The notes under the pieces: generated by a model
Database searches by the model: none
Told to the model about the DNA's origin: nothing
What the model saw: the letters and a program-made list of their open reading frames with translations, nothing else
Translations under genes and position numbers: made by a program
Source: Quercus robur
Lineage: Eukaryota; Streptophyta; Magnoliopsida; Fagales; Fagaceae
Direction of reading: 5' to 3'
NCBI RefSeq assembly: GCF_932294415.1
Contig: NC_065543.1
Location: 697,476 to 761,475 of the forward strand
DNA length: 64,000 bases
Part shown: piece after piece, positions 11,188 through 23,130 of the stretch
How the letters are laid out: each line of letters opens with the position of its first letter
Numbering within the stretch: the first letter of the stretch is position 1

Positions 11188-12469
11188 AACTGTGGACAAG
11201 TCACAAGAATATGATAGAGGTGGTATTTCCAATCCTTTTATTATTATTATTTCCTTGGCTGACATGACCTTAAATTATGTAAGTAGGTTGCTTATGGTAA
11301 ATTGCTTAGGTCATCAATGTTGATAACTTTCATGTTGCACTCTTAAGGCTATGCTCCATATCCGCAGTTCCCTTGTTTAAAGATTTCATAGAAATGTACA
11401 ATATCCTATGAGAAAGATGTTTATGAGCTAAACGGTTCCGAGTGGGCCCTTAATGTATAAACAATATCTCATCTAAAATCCTTCTCAATTGTTGGCTATG
11501 TTACTAGATAAAACATTTTGTAGTTTGTGTCATAATGGTTATTAAAGCGATTTCCTGTCAATTTTTTGTGTCAAACTTGTATCTCTATGTACTGCAACAT
11601 ATTCTATTCCATAGCATATGTAAACCTTCAAATTTTTGTTTCAAATAGTTCCCTCAAATTTTTTGGATTTATTTTACCTAGGAATTCTGGTCTACTTGTT
11701 ATTATTGCATTGTCTTCACTATAATGTTTTGACTTGTCAGTTTTCTAATAATAATGGCTCTTATTGAATAATAAGAAATAGCATTTTGTATATGCTTTGG
11801 TCATAGTCTGATTTCATTTTTAAAAATGAAAAGCTAGAACCATATGCTTTCTCAGTCTCTCTATAAATCCACCATCTAGCTATCATATCTGTTGCATATG
11901 TTTATCTGAGGACTCAATATGCTTGCTAATTGCAGCCAGGAAACAGCTATAAAGTTCATATATATGCTCATGTGCACAAATGCATGTATTCCAGAACCAT
12001 GCAAGAATCCCATAAACCAATTCTTGAGCATCATTCATCTCTCTTACATGTCTCTCTGTTATAGGAGATAAAAGGAGCAACAAAACCAACATATATTTGA
12101 AGGCATAAATACACTATGAAAATGGCTCTACTTGACTGCATTCAAAGAAGTGGTGACAACACTAAAAGTCCTACCAGCCCCTCTTCGAAGCTTCTCCAAG
12201 GTAATTCCGCCCATGCCATCAGGGCCGTGTAAGCATCCTACATAAAGTTGTGTCTTGGTCCTGGTGGTAGAGAGGTTTCTGGTACATACTCAGACCATTA
12301 CTTTTAAACCATATATAGCATTTTCAGCTTGGTATATTTGTTAAAGTCTTCATTTAATCTTGAATGAAAATTCCATGACTTGAACACACTTTTTATAAGG
12401 TTCAAAGTGGTTGCCTACCTCCTCGTCTCCTACATTTGCAGAGGATCTTGACCCAGAAGGAACAAGTTT
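11188..12469. other. Non-coding DNA between pseudogenes
   Basis: The segment 11,570-11,760 is a diverged copy of 8000-8120 (shared GCATATGTA, TTCAAATTTTTG and GACTTGTCA). I see no coding frame that I can assign. The remaining exons expected for the H+-ATPase are absent. Confidence 0.5.
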
Positions 12470-13334
12470 ATCATTACAAGAAATCAGTTCCCACCAAATT
12501 GAAGAAGGCCAAGAATTTGACATGCTCTCAGCTTGAAGAAACATAATCAGGATTTTAGCACCACACCTTCTTGGGTTGTTAGGTTGGATGATGATGAAGA
12601 TGAAGAAGATGCTGAATTCTTTGGAGCCCCAGGTTATATTTTTTACACCCTTATTTTGCTCAACACATTTGTTCCCCTTTGTCTTTCTTTATTCATTTAC
12701 TGCTTTTGTGAGGTAAAATGGAAACACTCCAACATGGTTCCTAATTCTTAATGCCCCTTATCATTTGATTTTCAGCATCTGAATCAAAGCTGGCTCCTGA
12801 GGGGTACAAGGAAACCACTAGACATAATCCAAGAGCAATGCATAAGAATTTTGGGAAGCATGTTTGGAAAGCACTGTCAATCTTACTATTAAAAAGAAAA
12901 ATAGATGCCTACAAATCTTAAAAGGACATTAACTAAAAATTTGGCATCAGCTTTTGCTGCGATATCAGAAATTCAGAGTGCTTTCCACAAACCTATTTTG
13001 TCTCTGTTGCTACTGAAAGAGGAAAGCAAGATAATAAGGGTGAGCAAATATGGGTAAGGTTGTTTCAGTGAAGGAGTATTTAATGCATAAGCTTGAGCCC
13101 AGGCAAGATGTGCTTTCTCCAGTGATATCCAAGGCAATGAATCCAAAGAGAACTCCTGGTGATATGGATGTGGTATGAGAGACGCTGCGACTTTGCTCCA
13201 ACATGAGGAATTGTCCAAATACACAGCTATGGGTTCAGTTAGAAATACAACATCGCCCATGCCAATTTCCACCCATGTGCATTCAGCTAAAGACTCACCA
13301 TCACACACTCGGATCTCAGCCAATGCTCATAAAA
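12470..13334 (+). pseudogene. Probable LTI65/RD29B-like (CAP160-type) stress-protein pseudogene
   Basis: Pieces in several frames line up with the plant low-temperature-induced 65 kDa/RD29B family. They are KKSVPTKLKKAKNL (12,477), RLDDDEDEEDAEFFGAP (12,580-12,630), then after a clean GT-AG intron (about 12,631-12,774) ASESKLAPEGYKETTRHNPR. Finally VSVKEYLMHKLEP and PVISKAMNPKRTPGD (13,060-13,165) resemble the family's C-terminal repeat, in which K-D/E-Y-L-x-x-K-L-x-P-G-E-E is followed by L-S-x-V-I-S. A TGA at 13,168-13,170 and frame changes break the gene. The family is ABA- and cold-responsive and hydrophilic. Identification was by eye, so this is moderate at best. Confidence 0.45.
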
Positions 13335-14916
13335 AAAAAAAAATTTGTGTCAATTTTGATCCTAAATGTATATGGAGACGTGTTAATGAGCTTCAATTAG
13401 TGTTTGACTTCATGTATTGATACTAAAAACCATCACCATCTGACATGCATGATCTGATATTAATTATTCTATTGAAGTTCCTTTGTACAGTCTATGGCAA
13501 CCATGGGTCAATTTTATGTCGATATTTAGTTATCTGAACAAGGCCCTGCCCATGTTATGGATTCCGTGTGCTATGGTGTAATTTCTCTTTTTGGAATTAT
13601 AATTCATATCTCATGGATATTTCTTGTCTGCTTTTGCAGCCTATAAGTTGAAAAAAGTCCAAACTAATGCATCGAATGTGAATATCTCCCTTTATAATAT
13701 AGGTCAAAGACTTGATTTAATGCATTGATAGTACTAAAATACTAAGTTAGTTAACTGCCATTGTGGATTTGTTATTTTGTAAATGTTACTGTTATCAATC
13801 TCATTATAGCCAATCTTAGTTGGTTTAGCTTGTAACTCGGGCGATGGCCTAAGAGTGGTAAGATGATGATGGTTGTATTATGTAAACAGGTTTGTGAGGC
13901 AAGGCAAGTGATCAAACCCTACCAATAGCTGGGCCTAGCACTATGCCTGTAATGAATTATTTGGATCTCAAACCAATCTTACTGGGTACCATTCATTTCA
14001 TGATGAAATGATTATGTAGAATTGGCTATGTTTGCCTTCAGCATATTTGTTGCTTATGTCATCTTTATTTAATTTTATTTATTCCTTTTTCCTATGTCCT
14101 GTTGTTTTTATCTTTAATTATTATTATTTTTAATTTTTTGGCTAAACATGCTCACCTGGTTCTGGTTTCTCAAAAAAGTATTGAATTTCATTCATGTAGT
14201 GACATGTTAAAAACTGATTTCTCTTTTGAATGGTACTTATGATTGTAGGCATTAGAATATGAATGAAGCTGCCTTTGGCATTTGTTGAATTTTAAATAAA
14301 ATATCTAAGAACAAGATAATATGAGAATGAATGAACTAAATTAAATATTAGTTATTTTGTGTCCTACCATCAAATTTGATACAACACATTTGTTTTTACC
14401 CTAATGTGAAAAAAAAAAAAAAATGAAGAAGAAGAAGAAGAAGTAGAAGACAAGAAAATTGATATATAAACACATATTTCATGAATACAAAAATGTATAA
14501 ACACATATTAGTTATTTTTATTTCCTACCATAATCTAGGTTCAAGAGATGACAGACGTATAAACACATATTTCATGAATACATGCCTTCTTTCCTTTCTT
14601 TTTATTTTTTTGTTTTTTGGGCAAAAGGGGTGGGAAGATTCTTTACTTTTATGTTATATTGTTATAGGATCCACTACACATTTCCTTCATTTTTCAAACA
14701 ATTTAAATTGTGTAAAAGAGATTATTTTGAAAAAAAAAAAAAAAACTAGAGAGAAAAGTGGGGAGGGAGTGGGTTTGATGTGAAATTACCCATCTACCCT
14801 TCCTTTATGTATTAATATTGCTTCTTCTTTTTTTTCTTTTTTCTTTTTCTGGAAATGTTACCACTAATACTGCCTCTTTCTTCTTTCTTCTTCAGGTATA
14901 GTCACACATTGATTGG

Positions 14917-14954
<38 letters not shown>

Positions 14955-16782
14955 CATATGAAACTCAACATTTTTTTTATTATTAGCTGTTTTTTTGGCT
15001 AGATGTTTTATTAGTTGTGTTATTTTGTAGTAATTAAAAAAATTATTTTTTATGTACTAGGGGCATAAAAGTAAATTTATATAAACTACATTTTCTTTTC
15101 TCTCACTTTTCTACTCAACCAAGCAAAAGTGTTTTCAATCTCTATATTTTTCCACTCCCTCAACCAAACAAACAGAGAATGATAAAAGAGGAGTGGAAAA
15201 TAGAAAAGAAAATAAGTGAGAAGGGTGTTTGGTTGGGAAGGGAAGGAGAGAGAGAAAAATGATGGGTAGCTGAACTAATAGCCTGGATAAAGAATACTAC
15301 TTTTCTAAAACAAGTATGAACAAGTTTGCCAAGCCACTTTGACTACTAGCACCAAAACACTCCCAACGTGACACTCTCAAACTAAAAATTATAGGCCTTT
15401 CTTCAACCATTAGTTTTCTCTAATAACAATGAGGTAACAAGCAGTAAAGGTACTGGATGATCAGTAACCCGAAAATTAATGGTTGAAGAATACTCAATCA
15501 CTCTAAGAAGTTCACCTGCCACACACACACACGCATATATATATATATTGGTTAATTCGATAGTTGAGAATGAGGGGATTTGAAATTTAGATGTCTTTGT
15601 TAACAACAGAGGTGTTAGCCGAGATATAAGGCTTTTGGCCTATCACATAAACTTAATACACCATGGCCTCATCCCTCTCATACGCAGGACTGCGACCCAC
15701 AATTGCATCAATATTTCTGCATATAAAGATTAAGAAAAGAAAAGCAAATATGTTTGAAAAGAAATGAAGCACTCTAGTATTATCTTATGGTAAGTCGATT
15801 CATTAATATCAACAACATCACAACTGAAAGACAACAATTTCATCTCCTGCTCAAACATCTCAACAATAGAGTGGGCATACAAGCTAAAAAGCGCCAGACC
15901 TCATATCCATCAGAATAATACATTCATAAACACACATATATAAAACTACTAAACTTCACCTTGCAAGAGATGTACATCACTGCTATATGTAAAAACCACA
16001 AGTTCAAGTGCCTATTTATCTATTATTCTAATAGACCACTACTGATAAACAGACCACAGCTACTAATATGACCACTCCTGCCAATGTCGCCTCTATTCCT
16101 GCACACAAGAAGTAAAAAACTTATGGGCGTCGCAGCTTTGCAGGCACAAGAAAATGCAACATATAAGTATTTTCATAATATATCTAAGTCACAGGTTGGT
16201 CTGTTATGAACATTAAGTAACAATAATCTAAGGGAAAATATTTTGTTTTCTTTTTCACTATCCTTTCCTTACCTCTCCCTAGGTGCAACCAAATAAGTGT
16301 AAACTCTAATCTAATGGGGTGAATGCACCAAATGTTAATCTTGAAGGTTATGAAAATTAGGCAGGGATGTTATGAATCCAATTCATATGGGTGAATTTGA
16401 GACAGATGCGCCAGGTGAATGGCATTCTGAGGTAGAGTTGCTATTGTCATCATAACTACATCCCTGATGCACATCTTTTTGAAGCTATTAAACTATTACA
16501 TGACAATATAAATTTATGGGTTTGTCATGTATTTGTCACTAGGAAATTGTCAATGCACACAATTGTATACATATGCATCCAAATATTCCTTCATTTGTTC
16601 CATTAAAATGATGGTAACAAGGCAACGCTTATTTTTCTTCTGACATGCACAAAAGACACAATGTTTATAGGACAGCATTGTGAATACCTTCACATCTAAT
16701 GCTTAATTTTCTTCTGGTGTCTCACCACCTCATCTCAAAATTAATGGCAGTCCCACAAGGCCACAGCTTAATTCTTGTGCAA
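13335..16782. other. Intergenic DNA with simple repeats
   Basis: I see no gene. Visible elements are A runs near 14,408 and 14,731, (GAA)n near 14,424-14,440, and a 37-T run at 14,918-14,954. A short (CA)(TA) tract lies at about 15,520-15,550. The segment 15,060-15,250 is purine/pyrimidine-rich, with GTGTTTGGTTGGG on one side and CCAACCAAGCA or CAACCAAAC on the other, as in plant MITE ends. The rest is unremarkable AT-rich sequence. Confidence 0.45.
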
Positions 16783-16854
16783 GCATAAGAACATTAAAAT
16801 GACTTATCAATCTAGTTGGCATAAGAACATTAAAATGGCTTATCAATCTAGTTG
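16783..16854. repeat. 36-bp direct repeat, two copies
   Basis: Two adjacent 36-base units begin GCATAAGAACATTAAAATG at 16,783 and 16,819 and differ at one base (GACTT against GGCTT). It is a recent small tandem duplication downstream of the LEA gene. Confidence 0.9.
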
Positions 16855-17122
16855 GCATGCTACTGTTGGATGGTATTAACTTAGGTCATTGCACACTTGT
16901 AACCATGGACACCAAGTAAATCAACCATTTTCTTAACTACTACATGGAAAGAAGAGGCCTATATTGTCAGAAGAAGGCATCGAAAGAGAAGAGGGAACTG
17001 TCTAGATGATGCATGTAAAAACATGTATACCCTTTCATAATAATAAAAATGAAAATAAAAATAAAAATTGCATAAGACATCAGTAGATGTATCTATATGC
17101 CTCTTAGTGGAGAGCTACAGGC

Positions 17123-18193
17123 CTAACTTACCTCATCGTCGTCATCATCATCACCACCATCTTCTTTGTTCTTCTTGATACGGGTAGTACCACCCTCCTT
17201 GGTGATGGGCAGCTTCATTGCTCCAAAGGGTGTATCCACATTAATATTTCCTTTCATGCTGTAACCAGTGCCTTTTCCTCTAATCATGTCCCAAAGTGCA
17301 GAGCCAAAGTCCTTAGGCCTGAAGGTGATGGGAATATCAATATAAGTGATTCCATTTTTCACAAGATTTGCAGATTTTTGGAGGTCTACAGATCCAATGC
17401 TTTCATCACACAGCCAAACCTCATAGTCTAGGTCATTAAGCCCCAAGTCAAAATCATTCTTATTTTCCAGTTTCAAGTGAAGTACTGCAACAGTTTCTTC
17501 AAAGGAGAATCTGTCAAACTTTATTTTCTCAATATCAATATCAGGCTTGTAAGGTATAGGGATCTCTCCAGTTTTCTCAAGTGGTAGAGTTATTCTTCCA
17601 AAAACAGGCACATCCACAATGAGATCAACCTTGATCCTATATGGAATGATGCTTCCGGGCTTAATTTCAGAATATGTGTTTTTTATGTCATCATAAATCA
17701 GAGTAACTGGTATTTTGACAGTCTCCTCACCATGTGCTTTGATCGTTCCAGCATCTGGGATCAACCCTGAAATAAGTTTCCTTCCATCACTCTCAATCAA
17801 GTAGTTTATGTCAATCAGAGGGATAGGAACCGGATTTGGGTTCTTTATGAGAATTTCAATGACAAACTCCGCTTTTTCAAGAGTCATAGAATTGACGTGA
17901 AGCCCTGTCACATCTGCAGTTGGCTTCCCAAATCCAATAGCTCCTTCAATCTTCTCGCCAATGTCATGAATGAAATCCTTCACCTTTTCAAGAAAACCAC
18001 CTTTCCCTTCCTCTTTATCATCCTCCTTGTGCTCCTTGTCCTTAACATCCCTTTCAGCAACTTCGGGTTTGTCATCCTCCTTGTGCTCCTTGTCCTTAAC
18101 ATCCCTTTCAACAACTATGGGTTTGTCATCCTCCTCATGCTCCTTGTCCTTAATATCCCTTTCAACAACTTCAGGCTTATCGTAGGATGCCAT
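17123..18193 (-). CDS. LEA14-like desiccation protectant with two WHy domains
   Basis: The single coding exon gives 356 residues starting MASYDKP at the ATG at 18,193; an in-frame extension to 18,217 has no ATG. It matches the plant group-2/LEA14-type proteins like Arabidopsis At2g44060 (LEA26). Residues about 62-90 are an amphipathic helix (GFLEKVKDFIHDIGEKIEGA). Two WHy/LEA_2 domains follow: about 95-220, with VEILIKNPNPVPIPLIDINY-type sequence and the NPN-P signature, and about 225-330, with LHLKLENKNDFDLGLNDLDY. The C-terminus is acidic (GGDDDDDDEVS). The N-terminus has three 18-residue charged repeats. No signal peptide or membrane segment is visible. LEA14 proteins are folded cytosolic protectants during drying and salt stress. 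Neighbouring regulatory sites support ABA control. Confidence 0.93.
   Translation of the reverse strand: MASYDKPEVVERDIKDKEHEEDDKPIVVERDVKDKEHKEDDKPEVAERDVKDKEHKEDDKEEGKGGFLEKVKDFIHDIGEKIEGAIGFGKPTADVTGLHVNSMTLEKAEFVIEILIKNPNPVPIPLIDINYLIESDGRKLISGLIPDAGTIKAHGEETVKIPVTLIYDDIKNTYSEIKPGSIIPYRIKVDLIVDVPVFGRITLPLEKTGEIPIPYKPDIDIEKIKFDRFSFEETVAVLHLKLENKNDFDLGLNDLDYEVWLCDESIGSVDLQKSANLVKNGITYIDIPITFRPKDFGSALWDMIRGKGTGYSMKGNINVDTPFGAMKLPITKEGGTTRIKKNKEDGGDDDDDDEVS
18020..18181 (-). repeat. Three 54-bp repeats inside the LEA N-terminus
   Basis: Residues 5-58 are three copies of an 18-residue unit of the form DKPEVVERDIKDKEHEED, with a few substitutions. The DNA copies are nearly identical, so the expansion is recent or homogenised. 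The unit is hydrophilic and probably disordered, which fits the LEA context. Copy number probably varies between individuals. Confidence 0.9.
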
Positions 18194-18195
18194 GC

Positions 18196-19200
18196 CTTCA
18201 TAGTAATACAATTCCAAGGTTAAAAGAATTAGTTATTAAGATTAACCAGGATACAAGAAGTAACAAGTAAAGTAGAGAAAACGGGCAAGAACTAACAAAT
18301 GAAATAAAGGCCACTGCACTTGAACTAGCAACCATAGAATTAAATTCTGTAATCAACTTGCTAATCACATGCAATGCATATCGAAAGTTTTTAGATGATT
18401 AGAGTATGTATAAGAACACAGATGATTTTATCTATGGTTAATGCATGATATATGGGCTCAACGTTCATTGTCACTTAGAGGAAGGACCATCTGAACTGAT
18501 ACCATGATAAATTAGTGATAGTCCCAAAAGTTTAATTGGTTAGAAAATCGTGACAATTTAACCATAATTCTAACAGAATCATTACTCAGTTTATAATTTT
18601 TTTTAAAACCATATTAACTGCTAAAAATATAATCAATCTGGACCATCCAAGTTGTTATACAAATAATTGTCAAACCCATTTAATACCAGATCTTGACTTA
18701 TTGTTATAAAAGCAAATGCAGATCAAAACAATGAAACAGATAACAAAGGTTTGATCTAATTTGTCAAATAGTTCACATGTTGGTAGCAATCAATTCAACT
18801 TTCAGAGCAACACTCAAAATTAAAAGGTATTTATTAAGCAGAACGAAGTATTATAATATCTATCATATAAATATTGGAAATTTAATCATACATTCATATT
18901 AGATAGAATAAGTAGATCTAAAAGTAGGATCTAGATTAGATCTGCATCAAATTCCATATGATCAGAGATTGAAATGAAGCAATAAATTGAAAAAAGTTAC
19001 AGATCACATAATTTATTAGAGAAAAAATGAAAAAAAAATCGACAATAAACGAAAATGAAAGAGTGATCAAAGTGGTAGGAATGTAAAAAAATTAAAAAGA
19101 AAAAAGAAAAAAAAAAAGATCTATGATAAAACGAAACCGATCACAGCAATATAGAATTGATTGTAAATAAAGTAAAATAGAGAGAGAGGAAAATATATAC
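18196..19200 (-). other. 5'UTR intron of the LEA gene (predicted)
   Basis: On the minus strand a strong donor lies at 19,201/19,200 (CCCAG^GTATATATTTTCC). A plausible acceptor sits two bases before the start codon (ACTATGAAG^GCATGG, 18,197-18,196). The intron would be about 1 kb and AT-rich. Leader introns of this kind are common in highly expressed plant genes. A cDNA would settle it; the acceptor has only a moderate pyrimidine tract. Confidence 0.6.
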
Positions 19201-19362
19201 CTGGGAATTGAAATCCAAAGGAATATTTTGGAAATGGAAGAAATTAAAAGGCAAAAACAAAAGGGTTTTTTGAGGTTTGGAAGAAAAGCAGAGGAATCAG
19301 AAAACAGAGAGACAAGTTACATATGCATGTGGATGTAAGTGTCTGTCTGAGAGTCACTGACA

Positions 19363-19374
19363 CCCTATTTATGG
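19363..19374 (-). promoter_or_regulatory. TATA box of the LEA gene
   Basis: On the minus strand the sequence CCATAAATAGGG lies about 165 bases upstream of the predicted donor of the leader intron. It is in the right place for transcription to start near 19,335-19,340. Confidence 0.65.
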
Positions 19375-19388
19375 GACTGACTGACTGG

Positions 19389-19419
19389 CTAAGCCTTAAG
19401 CCTTAAGCCTTAAGCCTAT
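19389..19419. repeat. AAGCCTT heptamer repeat
   Basis: Four consecutive TAAGCCT units lie between the TATA box and the ABRE of the LEA promoter. Confidence 0.85.
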
Positions 19420-19430
19420 TCAAATTTTGG

Positions 19431-19440
19431 GACACGTGGC
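19431..19440. promoter_or_regulatory. ABRE/G-box in the LEA promoter
   Basis: The sequence GACACGTGGC contains the ACGT core and matches the classical ABA-responsive element bound by ABF/AREB bZIP factors. It lies about 60 bases upstream of the TATA box. This is the expected arrangement for a dehydration-induced LEA gene. I found no obvious DRE (RCCGAC) next to it. Confidence 0.75.
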
Positions 19441-19639
19441 AATCCAACTTAGCTTTGCCGGAGACCTGTCTGGTCTGGTATTCATTTTATGGGCCCCATC
19501 TTTTATTTTAAAACATTATGATTATGATTACGCGGCCTGTCCGTGTTTTTTTTTTTTTTTTTGGTGGCCTGTCCGTGTTTACAACTGTGATCGATGCTAA
19601 CTCAATGATATATTTTGTTTTTCTATCAATATATATTTT

Positions 19640-20920
19640 GTGTTATGTTTAAATGTAAACGCATTATTTTGTAAAGCTTAGCTTATATAATAATATTCAC
19701 TCTATAATATTACTAGAATCACTCTTTATATTTTTATCAATTCAATGATAATTTGGACTTTCAATACGTGCTTGTTATCTTATAGGAGTATCTTTTTTTT
19801 ATCATTTTAAATTTTTATTTTTGTAATTAGTTTTTTTTTTTTTCTAAGAAGGATTTTTGTTATTAGTTTGGGTAAATAGATAATGTTGGATAAAATGTTA
19901 GATTAGTCTTTAAATAAATCTTATTTACTTGTAGTAGAAAGATTAAGTTTCTTTCAAATTTAAATGTTAGGTTTTAACTTCTAAAATCATCTATTTATAT
20001 TGCTTGTTGTTAAATAAATATTATAGTTGGTTGAGAAATCTTATTATTGGGAGAATAGTGAACCACATGTTCAAGAGAATTTCTTATAACATTTTTCTAC
20101 TTGGGGGCTTGGGATGATTTGAGAAACTTTGGAACAAGTTTAAATTCTATAGTTTTATCTAGGTTTAACCGATTTATCTAATTAGCTAATTTGAGCATTC
20201 GAAAGTTACTTGTGCCTAAATATTATTCTGGATGCTCAATAAATCTACACAAGGAAGGTCGGAAACATGATTTTAACCACCAAGCTAATAAGCACCTTAT
20301 TTCCAAATGATTGATTTACTACATAACCACCTTGAGCTGTGACTCTTGGTATGATATAGGTCATAAATTTGAATCTTCAAGAGTGACAATGTGATGCATA
20401 TTGTTTCGACTTATGGACTATTGTCTTCATCACCTAAAAATCACTGGTATTTTGGATTGAACTAAAGTCAAGATTTGGCTCAATTAACTTGAGCGAGCAC
20501 TTATATATTGTCCCCATTCTCATCTAGGCTCCTAACACGTTGATTTCTCAATAAATAGAGGAGTTACTATAATCATGCTCAAATAAGAAGGCAGCAATTC
20601 TTTTCTTTTTTTTCTTTTTTTCACTATTTTTCATCCAACCAAAAAAAAAAACAAAAAAGAAAAAAGATTTAGAACATTAGCCTCATTACACAAACATGAT
20701 AGCGATAGGTAGACTTTGTCATAGATTGGCACGTTGGTCGTTTGCTGTCATATGAAAATGAAAAACAATATATCATAAACGACATGTTTGTAGACGTTTT
20801 TAATTGAAAGATGGGAAAGTCAAACTCTCCTGGAATCATATCTGGCCTAGGGGATGTATACAATTTGGCAAAACTCAAAAGTCAAAACTCTTGCCTCTTG
20901 CTGACTACCTCAAAAAAAAA
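19640..20920. repeat. Segmental duplication, copy 1
   Basis: Non-coding sequence that is repeated in order at about 21,560-23,130. Landmarks are ACTCTATAATATTACTAGAA, AATAAATCTACACAAGGAAG, CAAATGATTGATTTACTACA and AACGACATGTTTGTAGACG. No gene is seen in either copy. Confidence 0.85.
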
Positions 20921-21559
20921 AAAGGCTAGATAAAATTTTCTACTTTTCTATCATTTTCCTTCGGTTTCGCAGGCCCCAAACAGATGGAAAATATTTGGTG
21001 TAAATAGCTGCTTATTTTAGTGAGAATCCAAATAGCAACCTTAATTCCTGGGAGTTTTTTAATGGCTGCATGTTGTGGAGCTACTAATCCATATATATAT
21101 ATATATATATATAAATATTAAATACTACTAACCAAATGCTTTGTTTTCAATCAACCTCTTTGATGTTTTATTTATTTTGGCTGAAAATGAATCGTTCTTT
21201 TATGAAAAACAGAATCAAAGTGATTGTTCTTCTCTATAGTTTCTTTGAACCCTAGGGGGAGGCTCTCCAAAACCCTAGCCACTTAGTAGAAAGTTGTGCT
21301 TCCTCACTCCCCTAGTGAGTGTCAAGTTTACTTCTCTTTCAATTATGAAAATGCTCTGTTTTCAATCAAGTGTACATAAATAATTACCCATTAATACGTT
21401 TTTAATTTGTTAATGAGGTAGTATTTTTTTGCTAACAAGTCTCACACATTTTGATATCATTGACATGATATCATTTGATACCAAATACCTCTCTTTGCCT
21501 TCATTAATGCAATTACACTTCGTTTGTTTCAACATAAAATATTTGTAGAAGCAAATGCA
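20921..21559. other. Spacer between duplication copies
   Basis: AT-rich sequence with a (TA)n tract at about 21,092-21,112. I see no gene. Confidence 0.5.
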
Positions 21560-22002
21560 TCTTTTTATAAAGCATATATAATAATATTTACTCTATAATA
21601 TTACTAGAATAGTAGGATTGCTCTTCATATTTTTATCAATTCAATGATAATTCTGACTTTTATTTGCTTGTTAACCTATTTTTTTTTTTATCATTTTGAA
21701 TTTTTATTTTTGTTAGTAATTTGGGTAAATAGATAAGGGTGGATAAATTGTTAGGAAAAAAAAAAAAAACTTATTTACTTTTAGTAGATCAAGAGTAAGT
21801 TTGTATTGAATTTATATGTTATGTTTATCTTCTAAACTATTCATCTATTCATATGACTTCTTGTTAAATAAATATAATAGTAGGTCTCAAATCTTATTAT
21901 TGAGAATGTTCAAGAGAATTTCTTATATTTAGTGACTTATGTTTCAACTTGGGGGCTTGGGATGCTTTAAAAAACTGAGCACAAGTTTAAAATTCTACAA
22001 TT

Positions 22003-22170
22003 TATGGTCTATTTGGGATCCACTAATTTTACTGAAACTGAAAACTTTTTGTTGAAAATATTGTAGATAAAGGTAAAAGTTAGCTGAAATAATACAGTGA
22101 ATAGTAGCAAAAATAAGCTAAATAGTAAAATAAGTTAACAAAAATAATTTTTGCCAAACATACACTTAAT
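22003..22170. mobile_element. Small non-autonomous insertion (MITE-like)
   Basis: The sequence from GGTCTATTTGGGATCC to TTTTTGCCAAACATACACTT is present only in copy 2 of the duplication. It resembles MITEs that end in TTTGG/CCAAA. Flanking words (GCACAAGTTTAAA-TTCTACAATTTT) occur on both sides, so a longer target-region duplication accompanied it. The exact ends are uncertain. Confidence 0.5.
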
Positions 22171-22767
22171 CTAAGCAACTTCAGCACAAGTTTAAATTCT
22201 ACAATTTTATCTAAGCTTAATTAGTCATGTTACTTGTTCCTAAAACTTATTCTGGATGCGCAATAAATCTACACAAGGAAGGCCGAAAACATGATTGTGG
22301 TAAAGGATGAAGTTAATTTAACCATCAAACTAATAAGCACATTATTTTCCAAATGATTGATTTACTACATAACCAACTAGAGATCTTCAATAGTGACAAT
22401 GCGATGCATATTGGTTTTGGTTTGACTTATGTACTATTGTCTCCACTGCCTAAAAATCACTGGTATTTTGGATTGAACTAAATTCAAGCTTTGGCTCAAC
22501 TTACTTAAACAAGCATGCACTTATTGTCCTCATTCTCGTCTAGGCTCTTAACACATTGATTCCTCAATGGATAGAGGAGTTACTATGATCATGCTCAAAT
22601 AAGAAGGTGGTAAAATTTATTTTTTCACTATTTTTCATCCCACCCAAAAAAAGAAAAAGAAAAAAGATTTAGAACATTAGCCTCATTACACAAACATGAT
22701 AGGTAGACTTCTTCATGTCATAGATTGGCACGTTGGTTGTTGCTGCCAAATGAAAATGAAGAACAAT

Positions 22768-22925
22768 GGCTGGGTTTGGATAGCCCGTCTGCGTTTTCTT
22801 CATGCGTTTCCTTCATTGAAAATGGGTCCCACAGCACTATTCACACATTTAAAAATTATTTTGCTACAGTGTTTTCAGTTTCAGTTTTCAGTTTCAGCAA
22901 AAATAAGCTCAATCCAAACGGACCC
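22768..22925. mobile_element. MITE with GGGTTTGGAT-type ends
   Basis: The element runs from GGCTGGGTTTGGATAGCC to CTCAATCCAAACGGACCC. The two ends are inverted versions of one another. It contains CAGTTTCAGTTTTCAGTTTC and GCAAAAATAAGCT, typical of a widespread tree MITE. The paralogous copy at about 20,770 is uninterrupted (AACAATATATCA), and AAT flanks the insertion on both sides. Confidence 0.8.
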
Positions 22926-23130
22926 AATATATCAAACGACATGTTTGTAGACGTTTTAAATTAAAAGATGGGAAAGTCTCCTAAAATCATCTTTGACCCA
23001 GGGGATGTATACTCTGTGGACGAGATGGAGCGCATGCATTTGCCCCACTGGCCTACGGAGATGGAGTGGCCCCAAAACTCAAACTCTTGCCTCTTGCTGA
23101 AGACCTCAAGGTCAAGGTCCTTCAAAAAAA

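Larger units (their letters stand above)
21560..23130. repeat. Segmental duplication, copy 2, with MITE insertions
   Basis: This copy is in the same order and orientation as 19,640-20,920, but is lengthened by insertions at about 22,003-22,170 and 22,768-22,925. Its right end (GATGGGAAAGTCTCCT ... CTCTTGCCTCTTGCTGA) also recurs in worn form at 36,540-36,700, so this end is a dispersed repeat. Confidence 0.85.

Noticed and set aside
12973..13323. 116-codon minus-strand frame
   Set aside because: It overlaps the LTI65-like relic on the plus strand and has no family features; likely the complement of old coding sequence.
17897..18223. Plus-strand leucine/valine-rich frames opposite the LEA repeats
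   Set aside because: They are mirror images of the charged repeat on the coding strand, so not genes.
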